Source of the DNA: Diphasiastrum complanatum | Taxonomy: Eukaryota > Streptophyta > Lycopodiopsida > Lycopodiales > Lycopodiaceae | Assembly: GCA_029204225.1 (NCBI GenBank) | Contig: CM055092.1 | Span: forward strand, 39,627,800-39,691,799 | Reading direction: 5' to 3' | Length of the DNA: 64,000 bases | Shown here: positions 22,550 to 33,709 of the stretch, piece after piece | Layout of the letters: each line of letters opens with the position of its first letter | How positions within the stretch are numbered: position 1 is the stretch's first letter | Notes under the pieces: generated by a model | Seen by the model: only the letters and a program-made list of their open reading frames with translations | Told to the model about the DNA's origin: nothing | Database searches by the model: none | Translations under genes and position numbers: made by a program

Positions 22550-25500
22550 GTGGATCCAAATGTACTTAAGAAGAACATTGGGTATATTTTGGACCCAAGG
22601 TCTGAAATATCTGCTGATGGTTCTGCTATCATGGCTTGTCTGCAGGTTTTAAGGCCTTGGTATCGAAATATACTTATGTCCTATTGTCACTGCTTGCAAT
22701 TTTGATTGGAAGATTGCTTCCGTTTGCTCACATGAACTATTGCAGCTCAATCCACTCTAAGTCAATTATTGCAGCTCAATCCACTCTAAGTCAACTTGCC
22801 TGCCTTTCCACGTTTTTCACAACCCATTAAATCCATCTCATTATCTTTGATATCACATTGGGAGAGCAAAGTGCTGCTACTTAGTAAGTTGGTTCTACAC
22901 GTCAGGACTTATGGAGCAGTTTTTATAGTTTGATTCTTTGAGGTGTACTAGTGCATGTTCAACCTAGTTTTGCAGCTCTAGATGGTTTACAAATTAGGCC
23001 TCCCAAACAAAGTATATTGGTAATTAGTCACCCATCTCTCATGTTTTTCAGCTTTTTAAGGCTTCATTGTATATGCTGTTACTTTTCATCCAAGTATTAA
23101 GAATGTGTCATTGCCAACACATTCTTAGTACTTGGTTTAGTGGCATGACCACGTGAGGAGGACAGAGCTTGCAAATTTAGGAAGAGTATTTACTGTCTTG
23201 GAATTATGATGAGACTGATGCTATAGTATCTTATATGTCCTTAGGGATCGTTCCTGTTAAGCATTTTGGCCCTCTCAAGAGTTTTTCATAATGAGGTTCT
23301 TGCATACTGTCTAATAATTTTTGATATATGGTTAGGGTTTATTGAGTAGGGGTCTTGTTGATTCTAGACACTCCAAGTCTTTATTGGGTTTATTGAGCAG
23401 GCCTCTCATTAGTTCCATCTGAACATCTCAAGTGCATTAGCCAATGTTCTACCGTGATTTGGTTTGGTAGTTTTTATGTCCTTTTATTGTTGGATTCTTG
23501 CTTCAACGTAATGTATTTGATAGAGCAAGTTGTTGACTGATTTGGTTGTTAGTAGCACATCTGGAATTCTTTAACAAACTAAACTATATATGAAAAAGAT
23601 GTTACATTGGTATATTGCTTCATGACGTTTTCTTGATGTTTCAAAGTGCAGGCATGTCAGAGTGACTGTTGCGACTCTAGGAGGAGCAAAAGGTGTAGCT
23701 GCAAGAACAAACACCTGGAACCACCTTTATGGAGGTATCACCATTTGGCTTGCACAAAGCAAGGCACAAGGTATTTCTAGTGACAGTTGTAGATGTACAT
23801 TAGTTGTTTTATGTGCTGAAATGCCAAAAAACACATGTCTTGGATTTCTTACCAAGTCATTGCTGGCCAGCTGTATCGGCTAAGCACAGATGGACTCATG
23901 TTCATTGTTGATATGCGGTCATATGCCATACCTCATGGAATAGAACCTATCATACACCTCACACATGGAGTAGGGGGTGCTTGCTTTACAACAAATTCCA
24001 AGTATAGAAATGTTCTCCAAGAAGGATTGTAGTGCCAAAATTAAACAAACATTGTTCTAAAGCTTTCTGACAAGAGCATGCTTGAAGCTGTATGAAGCAG
24101 ATAATAGGAATAAGGAGTTCTGATTCTAGGCCTTCTGCTACTCCCCCAAGCTGACCACATCCCCTTTGTAGCTCCCAGCAAATTGTAATATGATCTTCAT
24201 CTATTTGTTGATAGGAATCCAAAGGTCCAATTCATATTGGAAGCCCAAAAACTTTCTTAAAAAAGCCAAAAGGTAAAAGGTTTGGGTCTTTTCCCCAAAA
24301 AAAACAAAAGCTCTTGCAATTCAAGCACCTTACTAAGATGAGGATCAGACTCTTAAGAGAGTGGATCCCAACCCCAACACTGCTAGAAATGTGCTCTGAT
24401 AAGAAGCTATATTCCAAACATCACATGTAACAGTAAAGTGTTGCACATGTTATACCAATGTGATGATTATGATAAAAGAACTGTTGAATTGAACTAAAAG
24501 CCAGAACTTGCTCAGACTTGGAATCGAATCTAACTCCATTTGTCAATCAATTACTTGCGTGAATGACCCTCTGTTGCCTATTAATACTTTTAAGGTGAGG
24601 CTCGGTTAGCAAAATCCCAATTAGGGCCCAAATAATCAAAACTTTAATATTGGGCCCAAATCATAAGGTCTAGGGTTGATCAATGAGAAATAATAATATG
24701 GGTTCAAATACTAGCATAAGGGACATGAAATAAATCAAATTATAACATGGGCCTGCTACCAAAGGGGCTGCTTATAAGATGTGTGAAACCAAATGTTCTT
24801 TCAGCTACAAACTGATTATATCATTAAATTTTTATTGAATATATTTTCTCAATAAGTCCAAAGTATTAGCTCACTTGGCTGTAGCCTGGTTGATCAAACA
24901 TTTCAAATACGATTTTCTAATTTTTGGGTAGTTTTCCTTGGGGTTGATGCCATGTGCATACTGGCTCAAACTATTCTATATTTGACAGAAAATTAACATG
25001 ATGTGCATTCAAAAATTTACATGATGTAGCAGCAAAGCTTGTATTCTCGAATGCCAGTACGGGATACAAAAATGAAAAAACGTTCAAGAAAGTCATGAAT
25101 GATTACGCTTAACCTTATATCGGAGAGAAGTTACATGCTATTTGATTTCTACTTCTAAAATCTCAAATCCTTGGCTATGCTTTTTAAACCCTGGGACGTT
25201 GGGCATCTCAATACATAGACACCTAGAAAGATTTGGTAGTTACTAGCCTTAATATTATCCAGAGCAGTTATTTTCTAGGTTAATGAGCAACCAAATGAGC
25301 CTGTTGCTTTAGCTTCTCTTCCACCTTTAGATGGCAAGTATGCACCTTTTTGTTGAGGCACTGGAGTGACACAACATTTTGAGTGATGCATTTATCTAAG
25401 TTTTGATGAATGAGTGACACACATTTATCTAAATGTGAGTTATCAGTACATACTCATGATAGTCAGACACTACTTTGCAGTCATCTCTTTGATTTTCAGC

Positions 25501-27370
25501 CTCTGTGCTTAGAAGCACAACTAGTGTCTCTTCACGTTTTTGTTAATCTCTTAACTTTTTGTCTGTATGCCTTCCATAAACATATCTTTTGATCATTCAC
25601 TTGCCATTGTATAGTATCTAGTCAAGGGTGTTGGCTCAATTGGTTATCTTGACATCCAAAGTTTCTTTGGTCTCAAGTTCGAGCCTCCCCTTGGAAACCA
25701 AGAAGCATTGTATAGTATCTGCATGTCCATTTTTGTTCAGATCTTGCTGGCATACCTGTTTCGTTACATCTTCCACCATTTACTTATATATGTGTCTCCA
25801 TGTTTACCTTTTCATTGTGCACTAGTACGTGAAGATCATTCAATTATATGCCTTTTTTATGGTGATCTCATCTACACTCCATAGTGACCTTTGTTTCCAG
25901 TTCTATCTCATTCTTTGTTCTCGTTTCGTGATTGTCTTTCACGAGTGCTGTCATTATTATATACTGTTCTGATAGATGACACTGATACCGTTTCATCCTG
26001 CTTGTCACTGTGTGCTTTGTTCTATCCTTTTGTTGTCTCCTGTTCCACTATCTGTTCTTTTGATGGCCACTCCAGAGTTTTTTACAAAATATTCAGCTGC
26101 CAATCCACTGGCAGAGTATCTTAAGATGATTTTTTTAATGCTGGGAAAAAGACTAAAAGCCTTGTTGATGTCTTTTATGCTGTGAAGAGACCAAAAGTCT
26201 TATATTTTTTATTGGAACTCTTGTCATACATACAAGCTTGAATATTTTCCATGTGAGTCCCTTTGAGATTTCTGTTGCTGATACTTACCAGGCAAGAAAA
26301 AAATTTCCAGATTATCCACGGCTTTGGTGATCTTTTCCAGAAGCTGTTCTACATGTGGAGATCACCCCTACCATTATATAAAGCAGACATTCACCCAATT
26401 CGTAGAACATAAACAGATAATAGTTTATGCTTTGTTAACAAGGTGGAACTGGTAACTGAGTAGTATGAATCCCAGTAATATCCTACTTAGCATTTTCAAT
26501 TGCTTAGAAGGTGATCGAGATTGAAGCTCTTATCCACGTTGGAAACATTCCTGGGTTGATAACATGTGAATTTAAATTTTTCTACAACTGCTCGTCTGGA
26601 TGTGCAAATCAGATGATATAGCGGCACAAGAGGAAGCAGTAAAGGCAAAAGATGAGGGCATAACTGCTTACAGTAAAGCAGATGTGATCGTTGCCCTTGG
26701 TGGGTGGGAGAGTGATTCAGCTGAATCAGCTTCTGAGGGCTGTCTCAGAGCTCTGAAATATCTATTAGATGCTGACAAAGAGCTTCCAGGTGACTAGTAT
26801 TTGACCTTGTTGTGCTCAGAATATGTATGCTGTTTAGCACGTTGACCTCATCAAGCTGTGAACTCAAGTGCTCTAGGAAAATTTCTGCCAATGTATTTCA
26901 GTTATGAGAGATGCACACACAGTGATGATTTTGAATCAGCATAGTTGCCAATTGAAACTTGAACTGTTTTTACTAGCTGGTTTATTACTTCTGCAGAAGT
27001 CTGCAACTTCTTTGTAGGATCATTCTAGAACAGATCATTTTAATTGGACTCTACTTTGCAAGTACTTCACTAGAATCATAGCATTATCAGAGAGTACGAC
27101 AAAGTTGCGGTCTTCAAATATAATGATCACATTGGTACTTCCTTTCGTAGGGAAAAAGAATCTGTACATTAGGCTTGGCTGCCGAGGTGACTGGCCTGAT
27201 ATCATGCCTCCTGGATGGGACCCAAAAAGTGAGAAAGCAAATTTGGATGACCCAGTACAAGTTAGTGTGCTATAATTCCCTAGCCCGTGATATACTATAC
27301 CTTTCAACATTGGAGTGAAATCATGCCATCATGCCATGCCTACTTGCAGCTTCCTGGAGAGTTCTGTATC
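22550..27370 (+). CDS. Candidate multi-exon gene, unrecognised (partial model)
   Basis: Several short segments look like exons with splice sites. They are about 22555-22644 (VDPNVLKKNIGYILDPRSE, donor CAG/GTTTTA), 23652-23731 (HVRVTVATLGGAKGVAARTN in one frame, donor GGAG/GTATCA), 26613-26789 (acceptor ATCAG, DEGITAYSKADVIVALGG, donor CCAG/GTGACT), 27151-27260 (acceptor CGTAG, KKNLYIRLGCRGDWPDIMPP, donor CAA/GTTAGT) and a start at 27350 (acceptor TTGCAG, LPGEF). The junction 26789/27151 keeps frame exactly (phase 1 to 2). The 23731/26613 junction can also keep frame; 22644/23652 does so only in another reading. I do not recognise the family. The introns hold a gypsy fragment and a SINE. It may be a real gene with missing exons or a decayed one. 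Confidence 0.45.
23835..24032 (+). pseudogene. Ty3/gypsy integrase zinc-binding (H2C2) fragment
   Basis: The frame reads YQVIAGQLYRLSTDGL and then IPHGIEPIIHLTHGVGGACF with VLQEGL. This is the layout of the gypsy H2C2 integrase zinc-finger region (V-I-x-G-x-L-Y-R, then a His in a VxxILxxAHxGxxGGHF block, then KVLQxGL). The GGHF His is replaced by Cys, and the downstream C-x2-C is lost. An isolated relic inside a putative intron. Confidence 0.6.
24033..25604. other. Intron or intergenic sequence, no feature seen
   Basis: AT-rich, with no domain, RNA gene or clear repeat recognised. The minus-strand frames at 23986-24417 look random. Confidence 0.5.
25620..25705 (+). mobile_element. tRNA-derived SINE, 86 bp, with 15 bp target duplication
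   Basis: An internal Pol III promoter is visible: box A-like TTGGCTCAATTGG near 25631 and box B-like AGTTCGAGCC near 25676. The body is flanked by the perfect 15 bp repeat CATTGTATAGTATCT at 25605-25619 and 25706-25720. A second copy of identical body length lies inverted at 30035-30120. The 3' end (CCAAGAAG) has no poly(A). The region between the boxes reads TTGACATCCAAAGTTTCTTTGG. Target-primed insertion by a LINE is inferred from the target repeats. Confidence 0.85.
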
Positions 27371-27469
27371 CTCCTCTCATCGTTATTAACTAGGTTCATA
27401 TAGTTGTGTGCCAATTTCGAAATGTAGGAGGGACTTGAATTTGTGAAGTGAGTCATTAAGGACCAACAC

Positions 27470-27471
<2 letters not shown>

Positions 27472-27514
<43 letters not shown>
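27472..27514. repeat. (CT)n microsatellite
   Basis: An uninterrupted CT run of about 43 bases, followed at 27530-27549 by a short TTTC run. Confidence 0.97.
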
Positions 27515-27517
<3 letters not shown>

Positions 27518-27549
27518 ACGTTAATAAAGCTTTCTTTCTTTCTTTCTTT

Positions 27550-29683
27550 AGAGGTATGAGCCAGCAAGCAGGAGGTTCACATATGTTTATAGATAAATGA
27601 GGTCATCAAATCCAGAAATGTCAATGCAGGCCAAAAATGTTGCTTGCAGAATCATTGCAATGGCGTGGCCAAGAGCACTATTCACAACAAACACCATGTG
27701 CTAATTGAGCTCTGTAACAACCAGGGAATACCTGTTTCTGTTGTTCAGATATGGGTACTCGGTTGAGCGTCATATTAGCATTATACTTTTGGTCGAGAAT
27801 TTATTTTACAATTTAAGCTTGCACATGCCTGCAAGAATTGTGCATTATTCAGGCAAGTCCAAAATGTTAATCACCATTATAATGGAATGCGTGATTATGA
27901 TGTTCTTGTTGCTAATTTTTATTGGAAGCAAAAGGGAAGAGCTAGTTACAGGAGGCAAAGCAAGAACACGCACAACAAGCTTTATAACAATATGAATAAT
28001 CGATCTTGTACAACCAGACGTTTTAGACTTCGAAACCAGCTCTAGCTTAAAAGTGAATGGAAAGGCCACTCGCTCGCTCCAGCGAGTGTGCGCCAGCATT
28101 ACATGGTACTCGCCCTATTCTTTGTGACTCCATGCCACCTTCACATATCATAGGTGAATGTGCATGGGCCTTCCTATTCCATGTTAGGGTGTTTTCATAT
28201 AGGAGGCAGGTAAGTGGGAGAGGGCCCAGAGTTCCCATTGGTTGAGGTCACTTCAAGTGGTCTTGCCGCCTTTCACACAGGGTGGGACTTACCCCTGGGT
28301 GGCAAAAATATTGCCAACATGGGGTAAGTGCAGTTGCTGGGGGATGGATATCTTCACTAACCCCCTCAATAAGTGGTGTGTAATTATTTCAACTTAGCTT
28401 TCAAATCCATATACGGCGTCATTTAGGAAAATCAGCAAATTAGCATGTGCATGATACCATGCCTCTCAATTATCAAATACAAACATTACATGTTCGACCT
28501 TACATGTGCATCATTCCATGCACGTGACTACGAAATATAGACATTTGATAATTATACCTTAGATGTGAATGATTCCATGGATGTAGGTGGCCATATTAGG
28601 CTAGTCCTATGTGCAAGATGATGATCCTACACTATAGAATAGCCTTATAGAATGAAAAGATTGTGCCATAGTACTTAATACATAAGTTTTGTCTTCTGGT
28701 AATGGTGCTAAAAGTACTCACATTGTGCAAACGTGAACTAATTCAACTTAACATATAATCAACAAAGATGAATAGACTAAATGAAACAAAAATTGAATAG
28801 ACCTAAGTAGATTAATGCTTCACAATAAACCCATTCTCATATGTGCAAAATGTGGGCCAACTTACATGAATTTAGACTAATTCTGAGAACTATACAGAAA
28901 ACCATAGTTGCCTGTTCCGGAATGGAACACGTTCTGTTTCAGAACTTGAGCAAAAAAAGAAAAAAAAAGTAAATATTTAACAAAGGGTCCATTCCGACCC
29001 AGGTTTCAGCATATATTGGTTCAGCAGATTATGGTGGAGCATCTTAAGCTAATAGGTATTCAAATGTCTCACCATTGTGACCTCCCATAGTGATTTTGGA
29101 ACGGGGAACTATGCAATTTTTGGTTTATACTATCCTTAGACAGCAAGAATTCCTTGAGAATTCTCATTGGTACCACCCACTTTAGCTATCGCTGTTATGC
29201 ATAAGTAACAAAAACTTCCAAAGGTTAGCCTTTCAACGAATCAACTATCAATATGGTACTGCTGCAGACAGTATCATAAACTCAGGAGATTTTTGCTTAA
29301 CTATACTTGAAACGCTACACCAAAATCTGACCTAGTTGGCTGTTAAAGCCATGGCCTTTCCACATAGCAAATCTATTTTCAAACCCTATTTTACAGTCTG
29401 GAAACCACACAAAGACAGCAAATTGGTTACTCAAAAGCCTGTTAGACATAACCACTGCTTAGGAGAAAGATTCTGCCCACAAAAAAGGCTTGCAGTCATT
29501 GGGATCAAAGCTGTACCACAACGATTCTGCTCACAAACCCTCCTGTCAGATAGGTCGCGGCCAGCAATTGTCATGTTTTTTTTAAATTTTTAAAAAAAAA
29601 AACATGTTTCGACCCAGTATGTTCCAGAACGTACTGTACGGAACGTACAGTATGTTGGAACGGGTTGAAAACTAGCACTTATC

Positions 29684-29685
<2 letters not shown>
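27550..29685. other. Intergenic, no gene recognised
   Basis: Short frames (27705-27995, 28047-28245, 29336-29593) show no domain. Near 28914-28945 and 29600-29660 there are GTTCCGGAATGGAAC-like and ACGTACTGTACGGAACGTACAG-like palindromic phrases that resemble the GTTCC tract at 20866. Confidence 0.5.

Positions 29686-29726
<41 letters not shown>
29686..29726. repeat. (AT)n microsatellite
   Basis: An uninterrupted AT run of about 40 bases. Confidence 0.97.
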
Positions 29727-29729
<3 letters not shown>

Positions 29730-30034
29730 TAGTTGTGATCATGGATAATTTCTACAAAGTATTGAAAATGATATATTGTATTGATTCTATAACCTTGAAA
29801 AATACACTTCAATGAGGGATTCCTATGATGATGCTGAAGTTTGAGCTTATTAGTCAAAACATAAAACATTGAAAAATGACATTATAAATTTCTTGTTTAA
29901 AGTGCAATCTAATGAAAAATTAGAGGAAACAACCTCAATAATGATGGATGATTGAGTGCTGAGCAACTAAGAAAGATAGGGGTTGTAGTAGATAGAATAA
30001 CCAAGTGGATTAAGTGTTTTGTGATCATAAAATG

Positions 30035-30120
30035 CTTCTTGGTTTCCAAGGGGAGGCTCGAACCTGGGACCAAAGAAACTTTGGATGCCAAGCCAACCAA
30101 CTGAGCCAACCCCGTTGGGT
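30035..30120 (-). mobile_element. tRNA-derived SINE, 86 bp, minus strand, with 14 bp target duplication
   Basis: Reading the minus strand, GGGGTTGGCTCAGTTGG (box A) and CAGGTTCGAGCCTCCCC (box B) are better preserved than in the 25620 copy. Perfect 14 bp repeats GTGATCATAAAATG lie at 30021-30034 and 30121-30134. The body is exactly 86 bp, as in the other copy. Confidence 0.87.
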
Positions 30121-30779
30121 GTGATCATAAAATGACCAAGAACAATCACAATCCTTCGAGTGCTTTCAACATGATAATTTTTTGGCCAACCTATTGGGGC
30201 CCATAGGTTGGGGCCCACATAGTAGCATCACCAATTAGCAGCAGTAATTGAGTGGCACCAGTACTAGCTTATACCATGTGTACATATGGTTTTCTTATAA
30301 TTGTTCTCTATGATGTGTGGAGGGACTGGATGGAGAATAGGTTTCTATACACGCATCTTAGCCTTAAGAGTGAATGTTTTGCTAATGGTACAAATTTGTG
30401 GATGAGATGAAAAACATCATAGACTTCATTGTAGTCATCCATTGCATACCATGCACCATGTATGAACTTTGCTTGTCTAGATTTAGTTCTAAAAAAGGAA
30501 TTGTAGTACTAACTATCTTTGAAATGGATCTTGGACTAGGTAGCTCAATTCAAATAATAAAATGTCCAAGAATATCAAATTTGCAACTAGAAGCAACATC
30601 CAGGAGGGAGTTGGTAGAGTTGATCAAGCACCTAGCGATATATCAGAAATAAGAAGACACTTCCAAGTCTTCTCGAATATCAATTAAACGATCCTTAGAT
30701 GTGTTGTTATAAGCAATACATATGGCAAATGAACTACTTAAAGAAAAAACTAGTCTAGCATAAGGTTTACAAATTTTGT

Positions 30780-31880
30780 TATTTTAAAAAGAACAATGAA
30801 ATGACAACGAAAAGACTAGGGTTAATGTCGCAAGGCCTAAATGTCAAGTTCGTGAAGTTGGGTTTCCCTCCAATTTGGATGATTTTCACTCTTTTTTAAA
30901 TTTGAATAATTAGAGAGACAGAAATGGACCAATAGGATTCAGAGGCCAGGGTCCTCCTCTCTATCATAAAAAAAGACCAATTCGAGTTCCTACACATGTA
31001 CATATCTTCATATCAATAAAGCAGATTAGTTCTCTTGTGAAATAAATTTATAAATGTCCTTGCTCTCTATCACTTTTCTTCCATTTTTTATGCTTTTATT
31101 GAGTTTTGCTAATTGTCGGATTTGATTGTTATTGGGATTGCATGTTTTTATATTTTTTATGAGAGAAAAATGGAGAGAGAGAAGGAGTAAGCTATCTTCA
31201 TTGTGGATCTAGTGTTAATGGATGTAGTATTAATGCTTAGGGTTAGTGAACGGTAGAGTTAGATGTGGATCTTCCGTTCATGCTGAAATCTGATGGGAAT
31301 GAATCTATGCGTGACAATTAACTTCATCTCCTTGATGCTAGATTGATTAGATCTTGGGTTGAGGACAGGCAAGGAAAAAAATCCACTACAATTTTGGCGC
31401 TATTGCCGGGGAGCTACACCAATTTTTCAGTGTGCAGCATGTTTGTTGGATGGGACATCTTGTCATGACATGAATAGTGTTAAATTTGCATTTAAGGTTA
31501 GTTTGGGAGTGATTTTGTTTGATTTGAGTGGATTTGCTTGTTTGAAATCTAATTTGATTGTGGAACATGGAAAGCTATTCAGATCACCAATCTTAAGATC
31601 CATTTGGATTTGAGATATCAGAAAAAATAACAAAAATTGGTCAAATCTGTCAGATTTTGGTCAAAAGGAAACAAAAATCGTTATCAAAGTTGATAAGTTT
31701 TTGCCCTCTTTCAGGAAACGTTTGCCGAGTTGCAGACATCTTTGATTTTGATCACAAAACCTTCAGTTTGAAGGACGAACAATCATTTCCAGCAAATTTT
31801 CAGAAACATCAGAAAAACCATCAAAAAACACCAAAAAATCACCAAAATATTAGAAAAAAATTCTCCCTTGTTCTATAATC
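30780..31880 (+). mobile_element. LTR end, primer-binding site and leader of an Athila/Tat-like gypsy element (truncated)
   Basis: The sequence ending CCACTACA at 31390 is an LTR 3' end, followed by TTTTGGCGCTATTGCCGGGG (PBS, about 31392-31411). From about 30820 to 31390 it matches the reverse complement of 48308-48930. The leader to about 31880 matches the leader of the minus-strand element (AAACCTTCAGTTTGAAG phrase). No gag follows: the homology stops near 31880 and unrelated sequence begins. The LTR 5' boundary is not resolved. Confidence 0.7.
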
Positions 31881-32035
31881 CTCTCTGATTTTTTTCCATC
31901 AGCAACTCCTATTAATCAATTAACTCTACTCGATAATCCCTTATATTTTATAAATAATGAAAGTTATATTTCATTTAATGACAGAAGATGTTTTGAATTT
32001 GAGAGGATGAAATTCTCTCAATTTTTGCTCAAAAT

Positions 32036-32844
32036 GTGTATGATTTTTTTAACATTGTTGATTACTCATATGATGACCTTGAAAGTGAGATAAATTACGA
32101 TAAAGATGGCAATTGGAAATTTGGCAATGAGGCCTTGGAGGCCATGATTGAAAAATCTAAAGCCTATGAATTTTTTTTGCCTACAAAGGAGGAATTTTTG
32201 GAATTCCAAAAAAAATATTCCCCAAGGCCTAGATATATTCCCTCTGAAAATGTAGAGGCCATGACATTAGCAAAGCAAACGTCGTTGATTACGATGATTA
32301 TGATCTGGTACGTATATGTTATATTGTTATTGATATTGTTCAGTTTTCTTATTGAGTTTGCAGTGTTATGTATAATTCTAAATTTCTTTTCTTTTCTTGT
32401 TTATAGGATGCTATTGAAATAGATGCCTTTGGTATGAGACATGGAGGTGTCCGTGGTGCATCAGCCAGGAGAAAAGATGTGTCTCTATCTCATTATTTGA
32501 AATACTTTCAAAATAATGAGATTTGTATATATCAACCATCTTTTAATCCATATGCAACCACTGTCATTATGGCCATCAAATCATTATCAGTTTGTTTGGG
32601 AGGCCATAAGTACGCAAGAGGAACATATAAAATAATTTTTGTGAAAAGAGATTTGGTTATTAAGATATTGGGTTATACTCCCAATGAGACTACGAAAAGA
32701 TCATCTGCAATGGCCCTTTATTCGGGTTACATTGATATGAGCAAGAGATTAAATTTAGAATTTTTGGATCCATACGAAAGGAGATTATTCCTTCATGACA
32801 ATACCATCCGTCTGAATCTTGAAGAGGATGATGATGATAAATAA
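32036..32844 (+). pseudogene. Unrecognised two-exon gene, probably frameshifted
   Basis: An acidic N-terminal frame (32036 on; DYSYDDLESEINYDKDG, FLPTKEEFLEFQKKYSPRPR) is followed by an intron of 99 bp (32308-32406, CTG/GTACGT...TTTATAG/GAT) and a basic exon (RHGGVRGASARRKDVSLSHY ... LFLHDNTIRLNLEEDDDDK, stop at 32842). The exon-2 frame fits a DYDDYDLD/AIEID junction. That requires one frame change near 32270-32285, so it is either a pseudogene or my exon-1 end is wrong. It ends about 30 bp from the stop of the convergent minus-strand gene. I do not recognise the family; it is not gag or pol. Confidence 0.5.
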
Positions 32845-33022
32845 ATAATTTTCTGTGATAGATTTTTGATATATTACAAGGATTTCTCTTTTGTGATGAA
32901 TTTGAATGCTTTTCGAGATATCGTAATACTTGGCGAGTTTTTAGCTTGATATCTAAATTGTGCTCTTCTATAAAACCACTGAAAAACTTGAACTAAATAT
33001 TTATTTCTTGAATTGTGTCCTC

Positions 33023-33709
33023 TGTGAAAAGTACAGTACTAAGGACCATAAATGGATCTTTGAATGATCCACAAGGTGATTGTATGCTTGTTAAACAATC
33101 TATCAGAAACTAGTCATCAGAAAACAAGATCTAGTTTAGCAGCTTGATAGGAAACAAGTAGAGACAATCAAAGCATTGATCAAATAGTCTAATCCAACTC
33201 TACACGTGTGGAAATAAGGCTGTAGTACGGCCTGTAGACAGTGTTTACAAAGTGCCAAAGCTGGGTTTCATTGGAAAAATAGAGTAATCACCATACAATG
33301 AGAGGAAACTCGAGTTTCTCCTTGAGGCTCCAAAAAGTTTCTATCTTCTCACTATGGAGAATGGAAATACATAGTAAAACACACTTCCTTTGCAAAGTTA
33401 GATGAAAATCCAGCATGTAATAAGGAAGTAGACTCCACTTTCTTGCCCTAATGTGAAAACCCTAGCCTAGATTCAAGAGTCATGCTTGGTAGGTGCATGG
33501 TAGGTACAAATCTCATCATAAATCATGGTCTAGATCCTACAAAGTAAGAATCACTACCAAATAGACACAACCACTCCTCTTGACTCGTGGTAACCTACTT
33601 TAGGTGTGTATGTACAAGTGGCACTTTGGCCATTCAAGTAACCAACAAATAATATTGACAAAATGTACAATATTCTACATGGCTAGATTTGCCAATGTAG
33701 GCAATTTTT
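33023..33709 (-). repeat. 3' LTR of element D (first 4 bases deleted)
   Basis: Matches 36208-36894. The internal edge at 33709 is the deletion junction with integrase. The outer edge TGTGAAAAG on the plus strand adjoins TCCTC. Confidence 0.92.

Noticed and set aside
25620-25705. A tRNA gene
   Set aside because: Box A and B are present but there is no cloverleaf or acceptor stem I can pair, and the perfect target duplications mark it as a SINE.
27340-27567. Minus-strand frame with an Arg-Glu run
   Set aside because: Created by the (CT)n microsatellite; no other coding signal.
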